Assembly: GCA_937873105.1 (NCBI GenBank)
Contig: CALMWD010000137.1
Span: 1 to 6,864, forward strand
Length of the DNA stretch: 6,864 nt
Source of the DNA: an uncultured Rhodanobacteraceae bacterium
GTDB lineage: Bacteria > Pseudomonadota > Gammaproteobacteria > Xanthomonadales > Ahniellaceae
Reading direction: 5' to 3'
Shown here in pieces: positions 1 through 5,343 of the stretch; within the stretch, counting starts at the first letter, position 1; the number at the start of each line of letters is the position of its first letter. The notes below the pieces were generated by a model. That model did no database searches, was not told the DNA's origin, and worked only from the letters and a program-made list of their open reading frames with translations. The position numbers and the translations under genes were made by a program.

Positions 1-189
1 GTCGAGCGACTCCTCGACCGCGGCGTCGATGAAGCCGCAGGTGTTGACGACGACGACGTCGGCATCGTCGTAACTCGGCACGATCCGGTAACCCTCGACA
101 CGCAACTGGGTGAGGATGCGTTCGGAATCGACCAGTGCCTTGGGGCAGCCGAGGCTGACGAAGCCGACTTTGGGAGCGGACGCGGACAT
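1..189 (-). CDS. rimO: Ribosomal protein S12 methylthiotransferase RimO, N-terminal fragment
   Basis: Radical-SAM enzyme that adds a methylthio group to a conserved aspartate of ribosomal protein S12, in the cytoplasm. Only the first 63 codons are present; the gene continues past the left edge. The fragment is the start of the N-terminal methylthiotransferase domain. It reads [18 protein letters not shown] near residues 6-23 and [15 protein letters not shown] at 49-63. C15 and C51 match two of the three cysteines that bind the auxiliary iron-sulfur cluster in this family; the third, and the radical-SAM CxxxCxxC motif, lie outside. ATG at 187-189 is chosen because the conserved PKVGFVSLG block begins only five residues later. 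No good ribosome binding site precedes it. It is transcribed divergently from the neighbouring cyclase gene. The sequence is very close to the family pattern, so the identification is firm although partial. Confidence 0.96.
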   Translation of the reverse strand, partial: MSASAPKVGFVSLGCPKALVDSERILTQLRVEGYRIVPSYDDADVVVVNTCGFIDAAVEESLD

Positions 190-218
190 GGGACGGGCCG
201 GGCGAAAAACGGGCGCGG

Positions 219-224
219 AGTATA
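219..224 (-). promoter_or_regulatory. rimO: Likely -10 element for rimO
   Basis: On the minus strand this reads TATACT, five of six matches to TATAAT. It would start transcription near position 212, about 22 bases before the rimO ATG. At a 17-base spacing the -35 position (242-247) reads CGGACC, matching the TTGACA consensus only at its central GAC, so the -35 is weak. It stands out as AT-rich in very GC-rich sequence. Confidence 0.45.
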
Positions 225-254
225 GCCGGCGCGCCTGAACCGGTCCGCCGCCGC

Positions 255-260
255 TATGAT
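255..260 (+). promoter_or_regulatory. Likely -10 element for the cyclase/hydrolase-HIT operon
   Basis: TATGAT, five of six matches to TATAAT. It is placed to start transcription near position 267, about 18 bases before the TTG start at 285. I see no convincing -35 hexamer at 16-18 bases upstream. Together with the minus-strand TATACT it makes a compact divergent promoter region of 95 bases. Confidence 0.45.
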
Positions 261-273
261 CCGCGCGCCCGCC

Positions 274-277
274 AGGA
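274..277 (+). promoter_or_regulatory. Ribosome binding site supporting the TTG start
   Basis: AGGA lies seven bases before the TTG at 285-287. It is the main reason for accepting this non-ATG start. The start also gives a complete signal peptide, whereas the next in-frame ATG lies inside the mature sensor region and would remove it. Confidence 0.55.
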
Positions 278-284
278 CCTGCGC

Positions 285-2333
285 TTGAACGCCACGCTCC
301 GCCGACTGCCGATCTTCGTCGCCGCCTTGCTCGCGGCCTCCGCGATCCCCGCGGCACTCGCCGACAGCGCGCTCGGCCGCGGCATCGAGCATGCGCTCGA
401 CCTGCACCGCATCGCCCTCGGCGGCAGCGGCCGCTATCGCCTCGAGGTCGCGGCGGCGACGCTGTATTCGGCCACCCAGGACGCCGCCAACGCCGAGCGC
501 CACTGGCGCAAGGCCTTCGAATCGGCGCCGTCGCCGGGCCAGCGCATGTACGCGCTGCAAATGCTGGCCGAAAGCCAGCTCGTGGCCGGCCAGTACGACG
601 AGGGCATCGCCACCGGCCGCCAGCTGCTGAGGCTGGCCAGCGACCGGCAGCACGCCGGCTATCGCGCACAGGCGGTCGGCTACCTCGGGCGCATCGCGCG
701 CCGGCGCGGCGAATTGCAGGAAGCCTACGGCTACCAGCAGGAGTCCCTGCGCATCGCGCGCGCCGCGAACCGTCCGGCGGACGCCGCCCTGGCCCTGGTC
801 AACCTCGGCACCGTGCTGCGCGACATGGGCCGCTATTCGGAAGCCATGGACCAGCAGCTGCAGGCGCTGGACATCCGCAGGCAACTCGGGCCGGGCAACC
901 GCGTCGACGTGCCCTACCGCAACATCGGCCTGCTCTACCGCGAGATCGAGGACGCGCAATCGGCGCGCGAATACCTGGAGAAGGCGATTTCGGCGGCACG
1001 CGAGGAGTTCGACCCGGCCGCCCTGTCGTCCGCGCTCGGCAGTTATGCGACCGTGCTGAACGACGTCGGCGACGCGGTGCAGGCGCTCGACACCGCGCGC
1101 CGTGCCATGGCCATCGATGCCCGCCTCGGCGACCGCCAGGGCATCGCGCTCGAACGCCTGGAAGCGGCGCGCGCCCTGATTGCCCTGAAGCGCTGGGACG
1201 AGGCCGACCTGGAGATCGACGCGGCGCTGCGCCTCGGCGAATCGATGCGCCAGGCCGACGTCATGGGGCGCGCCCTGCTCTACCGCGGCGACCTCCTGGT
1301 CGGCGAGGGCGAACTGGCCGCGGCCGAGTCCGCCTACGGGCGTTCGCTGGAATACCTGACGCGGGCGCAGCTCAAGCCGCAACTGCACGCCGCCTACAAG
1401 GCGATGGAAGAACTGCTCGACCGCCGCGGCGAAGTCGGGCAGGCGCTCGCGTTCGCGCGCCAGCGCGCCAGCCTGCGCGAGGAACTGCTCGGCGTGACCG
1501 CGGCCCGCCGCCTCGCCGTGCTCGAACTGAAGCAGGACCGCGAACGCGCCGAACGCCAGGTCGAACTGCTGCGGCTCGACAATTCGCTCAAGGAACTCAG
1601 CCTGCGCACCGAGACCTTGCGCCGCCGCATCGGCATCGCCTTCATCGGCATGCTCGTGGTGCTGCTCGGCCTGGTGGCCTGGCGCTGGCGCGAGGCGAAG
1701 CGCACGGCCCGCGTGCTGGCGCGCAAGAATGCCGAGATCTCGGCCCAGGACGAAGCCCTGCGCGCCGCGAACGCGCGCCTGACGGCGCAGACCCAGGACC
1801 TGTTCCGCGCCGCCACCACCGATCCGCTGACCACGCTGGCCAATCGCGGCCACGTCATGCAGCAGATGATCGAACTGTTCGATCGCCACAAGGCCCAGGG
1901 CGCGCGCCTGTCGGTGCTGCTGATCGACCTCGACCGCTTCAAGCCGATCAACGACTCGATGGGCCACCAGTTCGGCGACCGCGTGCTGATTGCCGCCGCG
2001 CGGGTGTTGCGCGAGGAGATGCGCGACGGCGACCCGCTCGGCCGTTACGGCGGCGAGGAGTTCATCGCCGCCCTGCCCGGCGCCAGCGCCGACGAGGCCC
2101 TGGCCACCGCCGAGCGTCTGCGCCTGGCGATCCAGCGCCGCATGGGCGTGCTCGAAGGCCAGGCGGTCGCGCTGACCGCCAGCATCGGCCTCGCCGAATT
2201 GCACGAAACCGGTGCGGGGTCGCTGAGCGCCCTCGTCGCCGCCGCCGACGACGCCCTGTATCGCGCGAAGGATCTCGGCCGCAATCGCACCGAGATCGCC
2301 CGCGCCGCCTCCGACCGACGCAAGCCGGCATGA
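285..2333 (+). CDS. Membrane diguanylate cyclase with periplasmic TPR sensor domain
   Basis: Predicted to make cyclic di-GMP from two GTP at the inner face of the inner membrane, under control of a periplasmic helical-repeat sensor. Visible order in 682 residues: signal peptide 1-26 (cleavage after ALA); about eight TPR-like helical pairs from roughly 50 to 385; a heptad-rich helix to about 445; one membrane segment at 449-466; a cytoplasmic helix to about 505; and a GGDEF domain from about 511. The active site is intact: D548 in IDLDRFK for metal, N556 and D557 for guanine and ribose contacts, and signature GGEEF at 589-593. RDGD at 580-583 sits exactly five residues before the signature, so the product-inhibition I-site (RxxD) is also intact. 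No EAL or HD-GYP domain is present. The start is TTG. The stop overlaps the next gene start as ATGA. The signal the TPR region senses is unknown; the catalytic call is firm. Confidence 0.92.
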   Translation: MNATLRRLPIFVAALLAASAIPAALADSALGRGIEHALDLHRIALGGSGRYRLEVAAATLYSATQDAANAERHWRKAFESAPSPGQRMYALQMLAESQLVAGQYDEGIATGRQLLRLASDRQHAGYRAQAVGYLGRIARRRGELQEAYGYQQESLRIARAANRPADAALALVNLGTVLRDMGRYSEAMDQQLQALDIRRQLGPGNRVDVPYRNIGLLYREIEDAQSAREYLEKAISAAREEFDPAALSSALGSYATVLNDVGDAVQALDTARRAMAIDARLGDRQGIALERLEAARALIALKRWDEADLEIDAALRLGESMRQADVMGRALLYRGDLLVGEGELAAAESAYGRSLEYLTRAQLKPQLHAAYKAMEELLDRRGEVGQALAFARQRASLREELLGVTAARRLAVLELKQDRERAERQVELLRLDNSLKELSLRTETLRRRIGIAFIGMLVVLLGLVAWRWREAKRTARVLARKNAEISAQDEALRAANARLTAQTQDLFRAATTDPLTTLANRGHVMQQMIELFDRHKAQGARLSVLLIDLDRFKPINDSMGHQFGDRVLIAAARVLREEMRDGDPLGRYGGEEFIAALPGASADEALATAERLRLAIQRRMGVLEGQAVALTASIGLAELHETGAGSLSALVAAADDALYRAKDLGRNRTEIARAASDRRKPA

Positions 2334-3406
2334 GCGGCGACTGGGTCGAACTCGCCGCCGAGGACGGCCACCGCTTCCGCGCCTGGCGTTCCCTGCCGCC
2401 CGAGGAGCCGCTCGGCAGCGTGATCGTGCTGCAGGAGATTTTCGGCGCGAACCGGCACATCCGCTGGGTCGCCGAGCAGATTTCGGCGCATGGTTATGCC
2501 GCCTATGCGCCCAGCCTGTTCGACCGCGCGGGCGGGCACCTCGAGCTCGACTACGACGAGGCCGGCATCGCCCTCGGCCGCGAGAGAGTGGCCGCGCTCG
2601 GCTTCGAGGCGGCGCTGCGCGACATCGCCGCGACCGCCGCCGTCGCCGAGGCGCACGGTCCGGTCGGCACGGTCGGCTTCTGCTGGGGCGGCACCCTGGC
2701 CTGGCTGTGCGCGACCCGGCTCGGGCTGCCGTCGGTGAGTTATTACGGGTCCCGCACGCAGCCTTTCTTTGACGAGGCGCCGCAGGCGCCGCTGCTGATG
2801 CATTTCGGGCGCAAGGATCCGCTGATCCCGGCGGATGTCGTCGACGATCTGCGCCGTCGGCACCCCGGGATTCCGGTGCACCTCTACGAGGCCGGCCACG
2901 GCTTCAACTGCAACGAACGCGCCGATTTCCACGCCGAAAGCGCGGCGCGGGCGTGGCGGCGCAGCTTCGCCTTCCTGCGCGAGCACCTGGCCGAAGCACC
3001 GCGCTTCGCCCTGCATCCGACCCTGGCCGCCGACTGCAGCGAGGTCGCCGAACTGCCGCTGTGCCGCGTGCTGCTGATGAACGACGCGCGCTATCCGTGG
3101 CTGATCCTGGTACCGAAGGTCAAGGACGCACGCGAACTCGTCGACCTGTCCCGCACCGACCAGCATCGACTGATGGACGAGATCGCCCGCGTCTCGGCGG
3201 CGCTGCAATCGGTCTGCGATCCGACCAAGCTCAACGTCGCCGCCCTCGGCAACCGCGTGCCGCAACTGCACGTGCACGTGATCGCCCGCTTCGACGGCGA
3301 CGCCGCCTGGCCGGATCCGGTCTGGGGCCGCGGCGACCGCGAGCCCTACGGCGAAGGCCCGAAGCGCATGCTGGTCAAGACGCTGCGGGCCGCGCTCGGG
3401 TCCTGA
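2330..3406 (+). CDS. Dienelactone hydrolase-HIT domain fusion protein
   Basis: A single 358-residue frame holding two enzyme-like domains, probably cytoplasmic since no signal peptide is seen. Residues 1 to about 220 are a dienelactone hydrolase-family alpha/beta hydrolase: E36 in LQEIFG, nucleophile C118 in GFCWGG, D163 in GRKDPLIP and H190 in AGHGFNC give the family's Cys-Asp-His triad plus its partner glutamate. Residues about 225-350 are a HIT domain of the small proteobacterial type (NVAALGNRVPQLHVHVIARF). Its motif is Q312-L-H314-V-H316-V-I, so the expected nucleophile H314 and the last histidine are kept, while the first histidine is Gln. HIT proteins act on nucleotide phosphoesters or phosphoramidates; the substrate here is unknown. 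Only a few residues separate the domains. The ATG overlaps the cyclase stop (ATGA), and no strong ribosome binding site is seen, so translation is probably coupled. The domain calls are firm; function is open. Confidence 0.9.
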   Translation: MSGDWVELAAEDGHRFRAWRSLPPEEPLGSVIVLQEIFGANRHIRWVAEQISAHGYAAYAPSLFDRAGGHLELDYDEAGIALGRERVAALGFEAALRDIAATAAVAEAHGPVGTVGFCWGGTLAWLCATRLGLPSVSYYGSRTQPFFDEAPQAPLLMHFGRKDPLIPADVVDDLRRRHPGIPVHLYEAGHGFNCNERADFHAESAARAWRRSFAFLREHLAEAPRFALHPTLAADCSEVAELPLCRVLLMNDARYPWLILVPKVKDARELVDLSRTDQHRLMDEIARVSAALQSVCDPTKLNVAALGNRVPQLHVHVIARFDGDAAWPDPVWGRGDREPYGEGPKRMLVKTLRAALGS

Positions 3407-3976
3407 TCAGGTCTTCGGCAAGGTCACGCCCTTTTGTCCCTGGTACTTGCCGCCGCGGTCGCGGTAACTCACGTCGCAGACCTCGTCGGATTCGAAGAAC
3501 AGCATCTGCGCGACGCCTTCGTGGGCGTAGATCTTCGCGGGCAGCGGCGTGGTGTTCGAGAACTCGAGGGTGACGTGACCCTCCCACTCGGGTTCGAGCG
3601 GCGTCACGTTGACGATGATGCCGCAGCGCGCATACGTGCTCTTGCCGAGGCAGACCGTCAGCACCGACCGCGGGATGCGGAAGTACTCGACGGTGCGTGC
3701 CAGCGCGAAGGAATTCGGCGGGATGATGCACACGTCCGAGACCACGTCGACGAAGGAATTCGGATCGAACGCCTTCGGATCGACGATGGTGGAGTTGATG
3801 TTGGTGAAGATCTTGAACTCGTTCGCGCAACGCACGTCGTAGCCGTAGCTCGATGTGCCGTACGAGATCAGGCGGCCGCCGCCGGCATTGGCGCGCACCT
3901 GGCCCGGCTCGAACGGTTCGATCATGTCGTGCTGCTCCGCCATGCGGCGGATCCAGTGGTCGGATTTGATGCTCAC
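3407..3976 (-). CDS. dcd: dCTP deaminase
   Basis: Converts dCTP to dUTP and ammonia in the cytoplasm, feeding the dUTP to dTMP route; the family forms homotrimers. The 189-residue product is close to the usual 188-193. The catalytic glutamate is E138 in HVTLEFSN, the same number as in the Escherichia coli enzyme. GKSTYARCG at 111-119 corresponds to the conserved Ser/Arg nucleotide-binding block (GRSSLARLG in E. coli). The C-terminal GGKYQGQKG is the lid-like conserved end. The start is GTG at 3974-3976: it gives the family N-terminus [10 protein letters not shown] and has a GAGGGGG site five bases upstream. The same frame stays open upstream to 4216, but that extension is antisense-like composition and is not part of the protein. 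The stop abuts the stop of the convergent hydrolase-HIT gene without a spacer. It is last in the leftward block. Confidence 0.96.
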   Translation of the reverse strand: MSIKSDHWIRRMAEQHDMIEPFEPGQVRANAGGGRLISYGTSSYGYDVRCANEFKIFTNINSTIVDPKAFDPNSFVDVVSDVCIIPPNSFALARTVEYFRIPRSVLTVCLGKSTYARCGIIVNVTPLEPEWEGHVTLEFSNTTPLPAKIYAHEGVAQMLFFESDEVCDVSYRDRGGKYQGQKGVTLPKT

Positions 3977-3980
3977 GCAG

Positions 3981-3987
3981 CCCCCTC
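3981..3987 (-). promoter_or_regulatory. dcd: Ribosome binding site for dcd GTG start
   Basis: The minus strand reads GAGGGGG, ending four bases before the GTG at 3976. It decides the choice of this GTG over the longer open frame. Confidence 0.55.
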
Positions 3988-4003
3988 GGAACAAAACGCC
4001 GGC

Positions 4004-4009
4004 AGTGTA
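4004..4009 (-). promoter_or_regulatory. dcd: Possible -10 element for dcd
   Basis: The minus strand reads TACACT in the 55-base gap between the TonB-like gene and dcd, four of six matches to TATAAT including the key first, second and last positions. Transcription would start near 3997, about 20 bases before the GTG. No good -35 is visible. If real, dcd can be expressed independently of the genes upstream of it. Confidence 0.35.
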
Positions 4010-4031
4010 GCGCCTGCGGCGCCCGCGACGA

Positions 4032-4658
4032 TCAGTCCTCGGACTGGGCGGCGCGGCGGCGCGCCTGCTCGGCCAGCAGCTGCGCCTGCCGTTCCCGCGC
4101 CTGCTGCAATTCGGTGCGCTGCAGGATCTGGCGGACCGTGCGCAGGCGTGCCGCCTCGGCATCGCCGGTCTCGATATGGGCGGCCAGGTCGGGCACCTTG
4201 CAGTTCGCGGCGACATCGGCCGTGCTCAAACCGGCGTTGCCGCGGAACACCAGGGTGGCCGAGGTGCGCGTGGGCTTGATGCGCTTGCCCGATTGCTTCG
4301 GCACGAAGCGCCATTGCGCCAGCGCCATTGCCGCGGACTGGACGAAGCCGTCCAGTTCGCCGTCGGAGAGCGGCACGTTGAACTCGTCGCGACTCCAGCT
4401 CTTGAGCAGCTCGAACTCGACCGGGATTCCTTCCTCGCGCAGGGTGTAGGCGAGGTTGAGGCAGACATGCGCGCGCCGTTCCAGCATCTCGGCCGGGTAG
4501 CCGGGGGCGGCGAACGAACTGCCGGGCGCGGCCGCCCAGTCGCGACCGATGCCGCCCTCGTTCACGATCTCGAGTTCGGCCGCGAAGGCCGGTGGCATCG
4601 CCAGCAGGAGCAGTGCGAGGCCGCGCAATGCACGCGAATTCAGACGCCGGAACGACAT
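4032..4658 (-). CDS. Secreted protein with TonB C-terminal-like domain and charged helical tail
   Basis: A 208-residue protein predicted to be exported to the periplasm. The signal peptide is residues 1-26 or 27 ([20 protein letters not shown], then MPPAFA-A). Residues about 53-140 resemble the TonB C-terminal fold: YPAEM, a beta-like stretch with EFELLKSW at 81-88, [16 protein letters not shown] at 105-120 and a final strand TSATLVFRG at 132-140. The AL..WRF.P pattern is the clearest family hint. Unlike a true TonB it has no retained membrane anchor or proline-rich spacer, and it ends in a charged, Gln/Arg/Ala-rich helix (about 168-205). C66 and C153 could form a disulfide. ATG at 4656-4658 is preferred over an ATG 21 bases upstream because GGAAGG sits just before it and it opens directly on the signal peptide. 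It lies 72 bases after the DUF1287 gene, possibly in one transcript. The role is unknown; a TonB-dependent energy function is not shown. Confidence 0.75.
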   Translation of the reverse strand: MSFRRLNSRALRGLALLLLAMPPAFAAELEIVNEGGIGRDWAAAPGSSFAAPGYPAEMLERRAHVCLNLAYTLREEGIPVEFELLKSWSRDEFNVPLSDGELDGFVQSAAMALAQWRFVPKQSGKRIKPTRTSATLVFRGNAGLSTADVAANCKVPDLAAHIETGDAEAARLRTVRQILQRTELQQARERQAQLLAEQARRRAAQSED

Positions 4659-4730
4659 GACACACCTTCCGCGGACCAAGGCCGCACACGCCGAGTGGGG
4701 AGGCGAGCGTGCATCCGCCCCGTCGGGCCG

Positions 4731-5333
4731 TCAAGCGCCGGGCGCGGGCGCCGCGGACCGACGATAGCGACCGGTGACCGTCCACGCGAACAGCACGTCT
4801 TCTTCACGTGCGCCGACCGCGATGTTGTGCACGACCAGCGGACGTCCGGCGGCGCTGCGCCGCGTGGAGACGACGCCGATGTGCGGGCGCCCGTCGGCCA
4901 GCGCCCAGCTGACGACATCGCCCGGCCGGTAGTCGTCCGGGTCGGCGCTGGCGCCGAGCGACCAACCCTGGCGCTCGAACCAGCGCCGCAGGTTGGGAAC
5001 GCGGCGATGGTCGATGTTGCGATCGGGGCGCGACAGTCCCCAGTTCGCCGGATAGGCCGCGAAGTGCGCGCGCATGTCGCGGTTCAACGCCGCCTGCAGG
5101 TCGATGCCGACCCGCCGCAGCGCCCGCACCACGACATCGGCGCAGACGCCGGTGTCGATCGGCACGTCGCCGTTCGGGAAATCCAAGCGGCGATAGGCCG
5201 GATCGTAGGACGTGGTCACGCCGACCTGGGCGCGAGCAGCCTCGGCGATGGTCTCGCCCGCGCGTCCATCGGCGCGGGCCAGGCCGCCGGCGAGCAGCGC
5301 GGCGAGCCCCAGTGCGCGCAGGCAGACAGGCAT
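4731..5333 (-). CDS. Secreted DUF1287 family protein (NlpC/P60-like cysteine hydrolase fold, predicted)
   Basis: A 200-residue exported protein with a signal peptide at about 1-21 (cleavage after ARA). The body fits the DUF1287 family (YijF of E. coli belongs here, as I recall). It shows QVGVTTSYDPAYRRLDFPNGDVP at about 36-58, GVCADVV at 62-68, the PDRNIDHRRVPNL block at 103-115, GDVVSWAL at 138-145, PHIGVVS at 150-156 and VVHNIAVGAREEDVLFAW at 167-184. C64, H151 and H169 are placed as a possible Cys-His-His set like that of NlpC/P60 peptidases, which cut peptidoglycan peptides or act on related amides; no activity is established for the family. It starts 10 bases after the flotillin stop, with no clear ribosome binding site, which points to coupled translation and a shared operon. 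The family call is good; the enzymatic role is inference. Confidence 0.85.
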   Translation of the reverse strand: MPVCLRALGLAALLAGGLARADGRAGETIAEAARAQVGVTTSYDPAYRRLDFPNGDVPIDTGVCADVVVRALRRVGIDLQAALNRDMRAHFAAYPANWGLSRPDRNIDHRRVPNLRRWFERQGWSLGASADPDDYRPGDVVSWALADGRPHIGVVSTRRSAAGRPLVVHNIAVGAREEDVLFAWTVTGRYRRSAAPAPGA

Positions 5334-5343
5334 CGGGGCGCGC

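Noticed and set aside
2045..3277. Long minus-strand open frame of 410 codons antisense to the cyclase and hydrolase-HIT genes
   Set aside because: It lies opposite two genes with clear catalytic motifs, has no recognisable domain, and is rich in Arg, Ala and Gly, as expected for a shadow frame in high-GC coding DNA.
3977..4216. N-terminal extension of the dcd frame upstream of the GTG
   Set aside because: It overlaps the 3' end of the TonB-like gene, gives low-complexity Arg/Ala/Ser sequence, and the protein family begins at MSIKSD, preceded by a good ribosome binding site.
4659..4730. Possible terminator or promoter in the 72-base gap before the TonB-like gene
   Set aside because: Only a four-base-pair GC stem (GCCC/GGGC) without a T-tract is visible, and there is no -10-like sequence; the ribosome binding site GGAAGG at its end is the only clear signal.
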